Shown here piece after piece: positions 1-8,239 of a stretch of DNA of 19,639 bases. Source of the DNA: JAYZQT01 sp964412235 (GTDB lineage Bacteria > Pseudomonadota > Alphaproteobacteria > MPNO01 > UBA830); contig CAYPNT010000054.1 in the NCBI GenBank assembly GCA_964412235.1, forward strand, positions 1-19,639, written 5' to 3'. The stretch's first letter is position 1. Each line of letters begins with the position of its first letter. Below the pieces are notes generated by a model that saw nothing but the letters and a program-made list of their open reading frames with translations, was not told the DNA's origin and ran no database searches. Made by a program: the position numbers and the translations under genes.

Positions 1-344
1 TCAACATTGCCAAAATTACCCTGCCCCTCAATGAGGGGGTAACGCACCGCAAAATCTTGTGCCAAACGAACAAGAGCATCGTAAACGGCAACGTCACCGT
101 GCGGATGATATTTACCAATTACATCACCCACTACTCTTGCACACTTTTTAAAACCAGATTCGGGATCCAATCTAAGCTGCCTCATAGCGTAAAGGAGACG
201 TCTATGAACCGGCTTTAAACCATCACGGCCGTCCGGCAATGACCGCCCAGTAATTGTTGAGAGAGCGTAGGCCAAATAACGTTCGCCCAACGCGTTAGAG
301 AGTTCTATTTCTTCTATGTTTTCCGCCAAAGTCTGATCACTCAT
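1..344 (-). CDS. parC: DNA topoisomerase IV subunit A, N-terminal part (runs off the window)
   Basis: This is the first 114 codons of a type IIA topoisomerase A subunit, which with ParE decatenates daughter chromosomes. The visible protein begins MSDQTLAENIEEIELSN and contains the family motifs SLPDGRDGLKPVHRR (residues 35-49) and the quinolone-resistance region KYHPHGDVAVYDALV (78-92). ParC rather than GyrA is chosen from the short N-terminus and from its place beside recO, which is usual in alphaproteobacteria. The position matching E. coli Ser80 is Val85, and the Glu84 equivalent is Asp89. The start ATG at 344 has a loose GGAG about 10 bases upstream. The catalytic tyrosine, expected further along, lies outside the window. 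The 90 bases between this gene and recO hold no convincing promoter. Confidence 0.93.
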   Translation of the reverse strand, partial: MSDQTLAENIEEIELSNALGERYLAYALSTITGRSLPDGRDGLKPVHRRLLYAMRQLRLDPESGFKKCARVVGDVIGKYHPHGDVAVYDALVRLAQDFAVRYPLIEGQGNFGNV

Positions 345-434
345 TATTATCTTCGCTCCACCCACCAAGCAGAATCTGTTTCAAATAGAAAATATCATCT
401 CCTAGGTATAACAAGTTAAACGATTCGATGAGTT

Positions 435-1157
435 CTAAGAACGGGCTAACAGCTTAATAAACTCGCCCCGCGCAGGCGGCAGCACAACTACGCCTGTTTC
501 GCGCGCGTACAACGTCAGGAAATGGCTTGTTATCCGAAGGCCATCAAGTAGTTGAGATATCCCCGGATCTTTATCTCTTCGTAGCAAAAACTCAGGAAGA
601 GGAAATAGTTTATCCTTATATGGCTCTCCGGCTTCTCGGCAAACCGCTCCACCACTACGCGGCGAAACAAATACCAGGTTTTCGGTTCCACCGGTCGCCG
701 CACATCGCGTAAAATCGAGGCCATAACCAAGATCGGTAAGAAAGCCGATTTCCCAATAAATATAATGAGATAGCCAATGGTCTGAGCCAGTCAAATCAGT
801 GATCAAACTACAAAGCTTTTTAAATGTCTCCGGGTAAGACTCACGCTCCGGTAAAAACCTTTCAATCATTGAAGTAGCGGCGATAAGTGCCTGAAGCGCT
901 AACCTGTCATCCATTATTTTAGCGGCGTTAGACCGGATTAATTCACACAAAAATATGCCTAAATGCTCCTCAAGTCGCGCCCGCCAATCCACTGCAACCA
1001 GGTTACCGGCCTGGTATATTGCACGCGCACGTGAACCGGAACCGCCTCGAACCAACCCCGAATGGCGTCCATGTGACTGCGTCATGAGCGACACGATAGA
1101 AGCATTTTCTCCGTGCTTTCGCGACGACAAGACTATCCCCTTATCGGACCATTCCAT
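435..1157 (-). CDS. recO: DNA repair protein RecO
   Basis: RecO works with RecR and RecF to load RecA onto SSB-coated single-stranded DNA. The 240-residue length is normal for the family. The N-terminal OB fold is recognisable from MEWSDKGIVLSSRKHGENASI and LVRGGSGSRARAIYQAGN (about residues 1-55). The helical C-terminal part contains CAATGGTENLVFVSPRSGGA followed by a REAGEPY segment, the form of this region seen in alphaproteobacterial RecO. The full four-cysteine zinc site of some RecO proteins is not seen. The start is only 3 bases beyond the era stop codon, so the two are almost certainly cotranscribed and probably translationally coupled. Confidence 0.95.
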   Translation of the reverse strand: MEWSDKGIVLSSRKHGENASIVSLMTQSHGRHSGLVRGGSGSRARAIYQAGNLVAVDWRARLEEHLGIFLCELIRSNAAKIMDDRLALQALIAATSMIERFLPERESYPETFKKLCSLITDLTGSDHWLSHYIYWEIGFLTDLGYGLDFTRCAATGGTENLVFVSPRSGGAVCREAGEPYKDKLFPLPEFLLRRDKDPGISQLLDGLRITSHFLTLYARETGVVVLPPARGEFIKLLARS

Positions 1158-1160
1158 GTT

Positions 1161-2072
1161 TTACGAACCAAAATCCAATCCCCAGTCACGATAACGCTCG
1201 GGATCCTCCCACCACTTTGCACGAACTTTAACGAATAAAAATAGATGGACGTCGCGGCCTAATAAATCCTGAAGTTCCGCTTGAGCAAGACTTCGAATTA
1301 ATTTTATGCGTGTACCTGCTCTTCCAAGCGTTATCCCTTTATGGCTTGTTTTATCTACGTAGAGAACCTGTTCTATTCGAACTGCACCATTTTCAAAATC
1401 TTCCCAACCTGTAGTCTCGACAGTTAGTGAATACGGCAATTCATCATATAGGTTCAAAAACAGCTTTTCTCTGGTTATTTCCGCAGCGAATAACCTCTCG
1501 TTCATATCTGTTAGCTGGTCTTCTGGGAAATGCCAGGGCCCACTGGGTAACTGGCTAATTAAAAATTCCCTTAAATCCGTCACACCCTCACCATTCAGGG
1601 CCGATATCATAAAGAAATCAGTGAATAGCCTTTTAGATTTCAATTCCTCTATCATCGTTAGTAGGTTAGATCGCTTAATTCTGTCGATTTTGTTGAGTAC
1701 ACAAACAGCAGTCCTTTTAGTTTTAATCAATTTGTTTATGATTTTTTCCGTATCGGATCTCACACCCGAGGTAACATCTATTAGAAGAAGTATTATATCT
1801 GCGTCAAAGGCAACGTTCCACGCCGCAGTTACCATGGCGCGATCCAACCGACGCCTTGGAGCAAATATTCCTGGGGTATCCACAAAAACAAGCTGCGCAT
1901 TATCCGACGTTGACACACCGATAATACGTGACCGTGTAGTCTGCGCCTTGGGAGTGACGATCGAAACCTTAGTGCCAAGCAACGTGTTGATTAACGTTGA
2001 TTTTCCAGCGTTCGGAGCGCCTATCAAGGCTACGAAACCGCATCTAGGTGCATCGCTGTTGGTTCCAGTCAC
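1161..2072 (-). CDS. era: GTPase Era, 16S rRNA maturation factor
   Basis: Era binds the 3' end of 16S rRNA and assists 30S subunit maturation. The 303-residue protein has the GTPase motifs in order: G1 GAPNAGKST (18-26), G3 DTPGI near 66, and G4 NKID near 127. The C-terminal half has a KH RNA-binding domain with the signature GRAGTRIKLI, preceded by the interdomain segment AAEITREKLFLNLYDELPYS. It ends RDWGLDFGS. The start ATG overlaps the last bases of rnc by 4, so translation is coupled to RNase III. The order rnc-era-recO is the classic bacterial arrangement. Confidence 0.97.
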   Translation of the reverse strand: MTGTNSDAPRCGFVALIGAPNAGKSTLINTLLGTKVSIVTPKAQTTRSRIIGVSTSDNAQLVFVDTPGIFAPRRRLDRAMVTAAWNVAFDADIILLLIDVTSGVRSDTEKIINKLIKTKRTAVCVLNKIDRIKRSNLLTMIEELKSKRLFTDFFMISALNGEGVTDLREFLISQLPSGPWHFPEDQLTDMNERLFAAEITREKLFLNLYDELPYSLTVETTGWEDFENGAVRIEQVLYVDKTSHKGITLGRAGTRIKLIRSLAQAELQDLLGRDVHLFLFVKVRAKWWEDPERYRDWGLDFGS

Positions 2073-2755
2073 CCTAGGGAAACTACCTGTTCAAGAAACA
2101 TGGCCGCGGCTTCTTGCTCCGCGGCCTGTTTAGAGTGCCCCGATGCGCGAACAACACCGCAATCGACAACAGACACCTCAACTGTGAATATGGGCCTGTG
2201 TGCTGGGCCCTGGCGATCCACTACTTTATAGTTGGGCAATGGTATACCCTTTCCTTGCGCCCATTCCTGTAGCTCCGTTTTAGCAGCACGTGGTTCACTG
2301 GAATCAAAGTTTTTCAACCAAAACTTACCTATAAAAGCGCGAGCAGCTTCCATCCCTCCATCCGTGTAGATTGCGCCAATTAGCGCTTCACAGCAATCAC
2401 CCAAAACAGAGTCTCGAAAGTTCGTCCCGGCAGTTATTTCACCTTCTGACATCAAAACGAAGTTCTGCAAATTCAATGTTTTGGCCACTGCCACCAGCAT
2501 TTTTCCGCTTACCAGAAATGCTAATTTTGGGGCCAACTGCCCTTCAGTCCACGATGGAAATCTTTCTAGTAAAATTTCAGCGACTACTAATCCTAGAACT
2601 CGGTCACCCAAAAATTCTAACCGCTCGTAGCTGAGGTCATTTTTCTTCTTTTTTAAGCTAGAATGGGTTAGCGCACGGACCAGTGTCGAGTTATCGCGAA
2701 ACACATAGTCGATCGTGTTTTCTAAACAGTCCAAATTGTTCAGCGCGGAAGACAT
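2069..2755 (-). CDS. rnc: Ribonuclease III
   Basis: RNase III cleaves double-stranded RNA, notably the rRNA precursor. The 228-residue protein has the catalytic signature YERLEFLGDRVLGLV (43-57), with Glu47 and Asp51 as metal ligands. A second acidic cluster lies in RDSVLGDCCEALIGAIYTDG (about 115-134). The C-terminal double-stranded RNA-binding domain starts near residue 158 (AKTELQEWAQGKG) and ends with SGHSKQAAEQEAA. The start lies 15 bases after the lepB stop without a strong ribosome-binding site, which suggests coupling to lepB. All key residues are present and I expect a working enzyme. Confidence 0.97.
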   Translation of the reverse strand: MSSALNNLDCLENTIDYVFRDNSTLVRALTHSSLKKKKNDLSYERLEFLGDRVLGLVVAEILLERFPSWTEGQLAPKLAFLVSGKMLVAVAKTLNLQNFVLMSEGEITAGTNFRDSVLGDCCEALIGAIYTDGGMEAARAFIGKFWLKNFDSSEPRAAKTELQEWAQGKGIPLPNYKVVDRQGPAHRPIFTVEVSVVDCGVVRASGHSKQAAEQEAAAMFLEQVVSLG

Positions 2756-2770
2756 AAAGGTTTCGGCATC

Positions 2771-3508
2771 CTATTTTATACTTTGAAAAATTCGCGACCA
2801 TCTTACCGTTATGGGCCAACTTCCACCCTCAATGGGATCAGGGTCATACGAAAAGAACAGAAATTCTGCTCGGCCCACCAAATTCTCAAGTGGTATATAT
2901 CCGACTTCGCTGAGAACGCGACTATCCTGAGAATCGTCCCTATTATCACCCATCGCGAATACGTAGCCGGGCGGAACGGTATAGATAGGCGTGTTGTCTA
3001 ACCAAAGATTATCGCCTTTTTCAATAATAAGATGTTTGGCGCCATCAGGTAGTATTTCTTCGTATTGCGCAATCTGACGTATCGATCCCAATACACCTCG
3101 AACCTTATAAGGGTTGATAGATTGTCTCTTCACCATTTTATTATTTATAAACAATCGTCCATTTAAGACCTGAATTCTGTCTCCCGGTAATCCCACGATA
3201 CGTTTTATGTAGTCAGTTTTATTATCTTTCGGAAGTTTGAAGACAGCTACGTCACCGCGCTCTGGGGAAGAACCAAAGATTCTTCCCGGTATCAAGGGTA
3301 GGCTCAACGGCAACGAATGTCGGCTATATCCATAGCTATATTTTGAAACAAAAAGATAATCACCTACCAAGAGAGAGGGAACCATAGACCCCGACGGTAT
3401 ATTAAAGGGCTCGTACCCAAACGTTCGGATAAAAAGCGCTATCAACACGGCGTAAATTAGTGTTTTAATAGTACCCCAGAGCCCACCGGACTGTTTTTTG
3501 TTCGTCAT
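2771..3508 (-). CDS. lepB: Signal peptidase I
   Basis: LepB removes signal peptides from exported proteins at the outer face of the inner membrane. One N-terminal membrane segment is visible (TLIYAVLIALFIRTFG, about residues 16-31), followed by the nucleophile motif IPSGSMVPSL with Ser41, and the general base Lys102 in DYIKRIVGLPGD. The GDNRDDSQDSR motif near residue 193 completes the family boxes. Length is 245 residues from the ATG at 3508. An in-frame TTG at 3520 would add four residues, but the ATG is more credible. The gene lies between acpS and rnc, as in many alphaproteobacteria. The region just upstream is next to an assembly gap, so its promoter or upstream spacing cannot be judged. 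Confidence 0.95.
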   Translation of the reverse strand: MTNKKQSGGLWGTIKTLIYAVLIALFIRTFGYEPFNIPSGSMVPSLLVGDYLFVSKYSYGYSRHSLPLSLPLIPGRIFGSSPERGDVAVFKLPKDNKTDYIKRIVGLPGDRIQVLNGRLFINNKMVKRQSINPYKVRGVLGSIRQIAQYEEILPDGAKHLIIEKGDNLWLDNTPIYTVPPGYVFAMGDNRDDSQDSRVLSEVGYIPLENLVGRAEFLFFSYDPDPIEGGSWPITVRWSRIFQSIK

Positions 3509-3593
3509 ATTACAAAGCAATCAAATTTGATGTTGAAATTTAAGGAATTAATACGTGGCCCCACTTTGTTCGCCGCGTTAAGAAGCCCCAACC

Positions 3594-3603
3594 NNNNNNN
3601 NNN
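3594..3603. other. Assembly gap (ten N)
   Basis: Ten undetermined bases fall at the 3' end of acpS and before lepB. A round number of N usually marks a scaffold join with nominal size, so the true distance between the flanks is unknown. Reading across the gap gives an apparent extra C-terminal tail for AcpS (GWGFLTRRTKWGHVLIP) that does not resemble the family and should not be trusted. Confidence 0.97.
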
Positions 3604-3989
3604 GCCGATATTATTACCGTTGCATACGCAAGCTGTTCTTCATCTGTAATAGTTAGATCTATTTGTGCATCCATTCCTTTCGGTATCATTTCCCCAAGCC
3701 GGCATAAAGCACCGCCAGTAAGTTTCATGCTTGGTTTGCCACTGGGCATATTATAAACGCCCATATCTTTCCAAAAAACACCCCTCCGCAACCCTGTCCC
3801 TAGGGCTTTGGAACACGCCTCTTTAGCGGCGTATCTTTTGGCATAGCTAGCCGCCCTTAGACGCCTCGCATCACACTTTATTATCTCCGTTCGTGTAAAG
3901 CAGCGCATAGTAAATCTGTCACCAAAACGATCTAACGTCCGTTGAATTCGCCGAATATCTATAAGGTCACTTCCGATACCGAGAATCAT
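3604..3989 (-). CDS. acpS: Holo-[acyl-carrier-protein] synthase, 3' end lost in the gap
   Basis: AcpS transfers 4'-phosphopantetheine from coenzyme A to acyl carrier protein, switching on fatty acid synthesis. The protein starts MILGIGSDLIDIRRIQ, with the conserved metal-binding aspartate in GSDLIDI, and carries the second family motif YAKRYAAKEACSKALGTG (about 49-66). About 128 residues are seen before the run of N, ending AYATVIIS, which is where the family normally stops within a few residues. So the true stop codon probably lies in or right beside the gap. It sits 31 bases after the pdxJ stop, consistent with a pdxJ-acpS pair. The gene is likely intact in the organism; only the assembly is broken. 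Confidence 0.93.
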
Positions 3990-4020
3990 TTAAATTTTAC
4001 ACCGCGTTTGCCCATACTAC

Positions 4021-4770
4021 TCACTGCTTCAATCCTCCGTTCCGGGCTTTATCCATCACTAGTCGCATTTGTTTTACAGACTTCTCAAGTCCAATAAAAA
4101 TAGCTTCGCCGATCAAAAAGTGACCGATGTTTAGCTCTGTTAATGTAGGAATTGAAGCTATTGGAGCTACGTTATCGAAGTTTAGACCGTGGCCCGCATG
4201 ACATTCCAAGTTCAATTCTTCTGCTCTTTCTGCGGCTAACTGTATGCGAGCATATTCTCTCCTATACCCTTTTTTCCAGCTCTCACAATACGTTCCCGTA
4301 TGCAGCTCTACCACCCGGGCTCCAATTGAGCGGGCCGCCTCAACGTGGTATGGGTCAGGTTCTATAAATAACGACACCCTTATTTCCGCATCACATAACT
4401 GCCGCACGAAATTCTCTAAATAAGGCCTTTCCCCTAACACCTCCAAACCACCTTCTGTTGTCCTTTCTTCACGCTTTTCGGGAACGATACAAACCGCATT
4501 TGGCTTGTATCGCAACGCGATTTGGAGCATTTCTTCAGTCGCTGCCATCTCTAAATTTAAGGGCAAAGATGTTTCTGAGAGGAGCCTCACAATATCTCGG
4601 TCTGTTATATGTCGTCGATCTTCCCGAAGGTGCGCCGTAATCCCATCTGCACCGCAGTCAGCTATTATATGAGCGGCACGAATGGGATCCGGGTTATCTC
4701 CCCCACGAGCATTCCGAACGGTCGCAACATGATCAATATTTACCCCAAGTCGTAATAATTTCTCTTGCAT
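4021..4770 (-). CDS. pdxJ: Pyridoxine 5'-phosphate synthase
   Basis: PdxJ condenses 1-deoxy-D-xylulose 5-phosphate with 3-amino-2-oxopropyl phosphate, the last ring-forming step of the DXP-dependent vitamin B6 route. The 249-residue TIM barrel starts with RLGVNIDHVATVRNARGG (about 6-23), the strongest family signature, followed by DGITAHLREDRRHI, and later CIVPEKREERTTEGGL, ELHTGTYCE and CHAGHGLNFDNV, all phosphate- or substrate-binding loops in the family. The end (LNIGHFLIGEAIFIGLE) is also typical. A 113-base spacer separates it from the rsh stop, so it may have its own promoter, though I see no clear -35/-10 pair there. The pairing with acpS downstream is widely conserved in proteobacteria. 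Confidence 0.97.
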   Translation of the reverse strand: MQEKLLRLGVNIDHVATVRNARGGDNPDPIRAAHIIADCGADGITAHLREDRRHITDRDIVRLLSETSLPLNLEMAATEEMLQIALRYKPNAVCIVPEKREERTTEGGLEVLGERPYLENFVRQLCDAEIRVSLFIEPDPYHVEAARSIGARVVELHTGTYCESWKKGYRREYARIQLAAERAEELNLECHAGHGLNFDNVAPIASIPTLTELNIGHFLIGEAIFIGLEKSVKQMRLVMDKARNGGLKQ

Positions 4771-4883
4771 GTCCTATGACCACGCCAAAGTTGTGAAGGA
4801 GAGAAATAGTACTTTGACTAATTGTCCGAAATGAACTTCAGGCACACATATAACCTTTAGTATTTTTCCATATACCACCGCAC

Positions 4884-7037
4884 TCATTCGTCAGGATCCA
4901 CAGAACTAATTTCTGGGATGGCTCGGAGCGCAGCTACGATATCATTTAGATGTTGAGTGTCTTGGACTTCAATGTCCAATACCATAACAAAAAAGTCCTC
5001 GGACCTGCTTGTGATTTGTAGATTATTAATATTGCCAAGATTTTTACCTATCACCGTTGTCAACGCCCCCAGGGCGCCACGCTCGTTGGCCACAACTAAT
5101 TTGACACGAGCTACGTGGGTTTCAGGCCCAATGTCCCAACCCACATCAACCCATCTTTCGGGCGCGTCAGTAAAACTATCCAGACTCTCACAGTCACGTG
5201 TGTGAATAGAAACACCTGTTCCTGGGGTCAAGATGCCGACAATCTTATCTCCAGGGAGTGGGTGACAGCAATTCGCGTAATGGACTGCCATTCCCGGAGT
5301 TAATCCTCGTAACGGGATCTTTCCAGATTGCCAGTCAGTCTTATAAGTCTCGTCCCCGGGTTGGGGGGAACCTTCTTGAATTTTTAAAAGCTTAGCGTCG
5401 GTAGTACCCAGAGTGCCGATCTCGCCTAACGAAGAAATCACTTCCGTAACTGAAACCTCCCCGCTACCAATTGCAGCAGCAAGCTCGTCCGTTGTGTCCA
5501 TATTAAATCTCTTAAGCACAGCAGAGGGGACCACGATCTCGTTAGTAATTCCAATGCCTCTCAGCGCTCGTATGTAGATGGCCTGACCAAGCCTCATAAA
5601 TTCATCGCGACGTTCGCTTCGTACATATCTTCTAATTCTTGCCCGCGCCTTACCAGTGACAACCCACTGCTCCCAGGTGGGTGACGGCGTACCATCCATA
5701 GAAGTAAGTACTTCTACTTGATCACCATTTCGTATTTTAGTACGGAGGGGCGCCATTTTTCCGTTAATTCTAGTACCAACGCAACGATCTCCAATTTCGG
5801 AGTGGACGGCGTAGGCGAAGTCTATGGCTGTTGCTCCTTGCGGTAGATTTATGATTTCACCCTTAGGTGTAAAACAAAAAACCTGATCAGGAAAAATCTC
5901 TAACTTTGTGTGTTCAAGAAACTCGTCTGGATTATTAGAATTCTCAAGTATATCAAGCAGTTGGCGCACCCATCGGTAACGCTTTCCTTCAGTCAATGCA
6001 GCACCTTGTTTATATTGCCAATGTGCCGCAACCCCAAGTTCAGCTACTTCATGCATTTGGGTTGTACGAATTTGGATTTCAATCCGGTTCATTTTTGGCC
6101 CGATCACAGCCGTATGGAGCGATTGATAACCATTTAACTTTGGTGTTGAAATATAATCATCAAATTCGCCAGGGATCATACGATACTGCGTATGAATTAT
6201 CCCAAGGGCGCGATAGCAATCCTCTATGGATGCAACTACGACCCTAAATGCCATGATATCTGTCAGTTGCTCGTATTCAACGTTTTTCCTCTGCATTTTT
6301 CTCCAAATAGAAACTGGCCGCTTTGTACGCCCTGATATCCAGGTTTCTATGTCGGCTTCGGCTAAGGTCTGGTTTATTGCCTCAGAAATCTCACTTACTA
6401 CATCGGTACCTCGATCTTTTAGAAACTCCAACCGATTGATGATAGACGTTGAAACCTCAGGATGGAGCTCACGAAAAGCCATATCCTCAAGTTCATCCTT
6501 AATTTCTTGTATTCCAATTCGCTCAGCGAGCGGCACATAAATTTCCATCGTTTCGCGGGCTATTCGAACACGTTTTGAAGCATTACCAATGTGTTGGAGA
6601 GTGCGCATATTGTGCAATCGATCAGCAAGCTTAACAAGCAACACTCTGATATCATCAGATATTGCGAGCAGTAATTTACGAAAATTTTCTGCATGTTTTG
6701 TATCTGGGGATTGAAGTTCCAGCCTCGATAGTTTCGTCACGCCGTCTACCAGGCGTGCAACTTCATGCCCGAACAAACGTTCTATCTCGTCAACGGTGGC
6801 AATAGTGTCTTCTACCGTATCATGCAGCAAACCCGTGACGATAGACGCCGTATCAAGCCTATATTGTGTGAGAATTCCCGCGACTTCGACTGGATGAAAA
6901 AAATAGGGGTCTCCGGATTCTCGAGTTTGAGAACCGTGGGCCTCCATCGAGAATAGATAAGCCCGATTAAGCGCGTCTACGTCTACCGATGGGTCGTAGC
7001 CTTTTACTCGGTCTACAAGCTCGCGTTGCTTCAGCAT
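4884..7037 (-). CDS. rsh: Bifunctional (p)ppGpp synthetase/hydrolase (RelA/SpoT homologue)
   Basis: This single long Rsh enzyme makes and degrades the stringent-response alarmone (p)ppGpp. Domains in order: an HD hydrolase domain with GLLHDTVEDT (about 70-80) and KLADRLHNMRTL; a synthetase domain with SIWRKMQRKNVEYEQLTDI and TPKLNGYQSLHTAVIGP; a TGS domain (about 380-445, IFPDQVFCFTPKGEIINLP); the zinc-finger-like region HYANCCHPLPGD; and a C-terminal ACT domain. Both catalytic sites look intact, so I expect both activities, as usual in alphaproteobacteria that carry one Rsh. I place the start at ATG 7037 (MLKQRELVDRVKGYDP), which matches the family N-terminus; an upstream TTG at 7052 would add five residues. 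Length is 717 residues. It follows rpoZ, as in many proteobacteria. Confidence 0.96.
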   Translation of the reverse strand: MLKQRELVDRVKGYDPSVDVDALNRAYLFSMEAHGSQTRESGDPYFFHPVEVAGILTQYRLDTASIVTGLLHDTVEDTIATVDEIERLFGHEVARLVDGVTKLSRLELQSPDTKHAENFRKLLLAISDDIRVLLVKLADRLHNMRTLQHIGNASKRVRIARETMEIYVPLAERIGIQEIKDELEDMAFRELHPEVSTSIINRLEFLKDRGTDVVSEISEAINQTLAEADIETWISGRTKRPVSIWRKMQRKNVEYEQLTDIMAFRVVVASIEDCYRALGIIHTQYRMIPGEFDDYISTPKLNGYQSLHTAVIGPKMNRIEIQIRTTQMHEVAELGVAAHWQYKQGAALTEGKRYRWVRQLLDILENSNNPDEFLEHTKLEIFPDQVFCFTPKGEIINLPQGATAIDFAYAVHSEIGDRCVGTRINGKMAPLRTKIRNGDQVEVLTSMDGTPSPTWEQWVVTGKARARIRRYVRSERRDEFMRLGQAIYIRALRGIGITNEIVVPSAVLKRFNMDTTDELAAAIGSGEVSVTEVISSLGEIGTLGTTDAKLLKIQEGSPQPGDETYKTDWQSGKIPLRGLTPGMAVHYANCCHPLPGDKIVGILTPGTGVSIHTRDCESLDSFTDAPERWVDVGWDIGPETHVARVKLVVANERGALGALTTVIGKNLGNINNLQITSRSEDFFVMVLDIEVQDTQHLNDIVAALRAIPEISSVDPDE

Positions 7038-7121
7038 CAACTTGGACCGCAATATACACCAACGCTTGCCGCTATACCTCTATGAAAAGAGGATCGTTTA
7101 GTCACGACCCGGTCCTCATGA

Positions 7122-7553
7122 CTAATCTTCTTTTTTGACGTCCTCTATTGTGACGTCTTCAAAACCAGATGTCATTCCAGATAGTGGATCGTCTGTAGCC
7201 ACTTTTGGGCTGGCAGGCTCCGCAGAACCCACCCCGTCGTCCCCTTCCACAAGACCTGCTAACTCATTAAGGGCTTCAGCCACATCTAATATCTCGTCAT
7301 CACCTGTTTCTACGGGTTCATCCACGTCAATGTTACGTTGAAGACCCTCTATCACGTCATTTTCTAATTCTTCTAACGAGATAGTCTCTTCCGCAATTTC
7401 CCGTAGTGCGACGACAGGGTTTTTGTCGTTGTCTCGTTCAACAGATAATTCCCCTCCAACCGAAAGGACCCTAGAGCGTTGGGCCGCCATCATTACTAAT
7501 TGAAAACGATTGGACACTTTAAGAACACAATCTTCTACCGTGACCCGAGCCAT
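7122..7553 (-). CDS. rpoZ: DNA-directed RNA polymerase omega subunit with long acidic tail
   Basis: Omega helps assemble RNA polymerase by chaperoning the beta' subunit and takes part in ppGpp binding in proteobacteria. Residues 1-60 match the family: MARVTVEDCVLKVSNRFQLV, then AAQRSR and the DNDKNPVVALREIAEETI segment. The remaining 80 residues form a strongly acidic, low-complexity tail rich in Glu, Asp, Val and Gly, making the protein (143 residues) longer than the roughly 90-residue E. coli omega. Long acidic tails occur in alphaproteobacterial omega, so I treat it as normal. A good ribosome-binding site (AAGGA) lies 9 bases before the ATG. Its position just before rsh joins the alarmone enzyme with an alarmone target in one operon. 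Confidence 0.94.
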   Translation of the reverse strand: MARVTVEDCVLKVSNRFQLVMMAAQRSRVLSVGGELSVERDNDKNPVVALREIAEETISLEELENDVIEGLQRNIDVDEPVETGDDEILDVAEALNELAGLVEGDDGVGSAEPASPKVATDDPLSGMTSGFEDVTIEDVKKED

Positions 7554-7584
7554 CTTTGGTTTTCCTTAGAATTTACACGATTGG

Positions 7585-7615
7585 AGTGTATAAGGTTACA
7601 CTATAAAAAAAGCAA
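7585..7615 (-). promoter_or_regulatory. Probable sigma70-type promoter of rpoZ-rsh with an overlapping palindrome
   Basis: On the minus strand a TTGCTT (7615-7610) is followed after exactly 17 bases by TATACA (7592-7587), a reasonable -35/-10 pair, about 34 bases before the rpoZ ATG. A perfect 6-base inverted repeat, AGTGTA-N6-TACACT (7585-7602), overlaps the -10 hexamer and could be an operator. Promoter assignment is by eye from hexamer match and spacing; no transcription data are available. Confidence 0.4.
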
Positions 7616-7625
7616 GCGATTAGCC

Positions 7626-8138
7626 TCATTCACACAGTTTGCTTCGCGCAATTGGCTCGCATTTAAAGTGCTCAGATAACGCTGAAATCAAGTCACTCAA
7701 CTCAACACCAGTAGCCGGGTGCCTCCAAGCGGGCATAATATCGCGGAGAGGGTATAAAACAAATGCCCTCTGCGACATTCGCGGATGAGGAAGTGCAGGC
7801 CACTCTGGTTCCGCTCGCACAACATTGTCGTAGGCCACAAGATCTATATCTAGAACACGTGCTGCATTAGGGGACGATCTCTCGCGTCCAAATTTTGCCT
7901 CAATTATGTGTAGTTTTTTCATTAACTCTTGGGGACAAAAACCACTAGAGATTCCTATCACCCCATTTACAAAGTCCGGTTGATTTGATGGTGGAACAGC
8001 TGCACTTCGATACCAACGTGATTGTTTCAAGATAGCGCACCCACATCTAGAAATCGCCGATACCGCGCTTCTACACACTTGCGTAGGATCGCCATACACC
8101 GGATGCGGCAAGTTTGACCCAATAGCGATAATAATCAT
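7626..8138 (-). CDS. folK: 2-amino-4-hydroxy-6-hydroxymethyldihydropteridine pyrophosphokinase
   Basis: FolK transfers pyrophosphate from ATP to the pterin alcohol in folate synthesis. The 170-residue protein shows the family N-terminus (IIIAIGSNL), the substrate segment QPDFVNGVIGI, the loop IEAKFGRERS, and the signature ARVLDIDLVAYD, which carries the metal-binding aspartates. The PHPRMSQRAFVLYPLRDI segment near 115-135 is also characteristic. It is read in the same direction as rpoZ and ends 72 bases before the rpoZ ATG. It faces away from the uracil-DNA glycosylase gene; the 101-base divergent spacer is AT-rich and contains ACTATATG twice (8161 and 8204), which may belong to promoters for the two genes. 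Confidence 0.95.
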   Translation of the reverse strand: MIIIAIGSNLPHPVYGDPTQVCRSAVSAISRCGCAILKQSRWYRSAAVPPSNQPDFVNGVIGISSGFCPQELMKKLHIIEAKFGRERSSPNAARVLDIDLVAYDNVVRAEPEWPALPHPRMSQRAFVLYPLRDIMPAWRHPATGVELSDLISALSEHFKCEPIARSKLCE

Positions 8139-8239
8139 AGATACGGCATCATAATGACTTACTATATGAAAATAGTGTCCGAGAATAAGCGGTTAGCCAA
8201 ATCACTATATGTTTAATAAATAAAATAAAAAGTTTCCAG

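Noticed and set aside
1621..2133. Plus-strand open frame of 170 codons opposite era
   Set aside because: It is a shadow of era, whose motifs and coupling to rnc and recO are unambiguous.
3540..3593. Apparent C-terminal extension of AcpS across the N run
   Set aside because: The frame across a gap of nominal size is meaningless and the residues do not resemble the family.
8161..8211. ACTATATG present twice between folK and udg, with an ATAGTG/CACTAT inverted pair
   Set aside because: Short AT-rich words recur easily in a promoter spacer; no regular spacing or long repeat is present.
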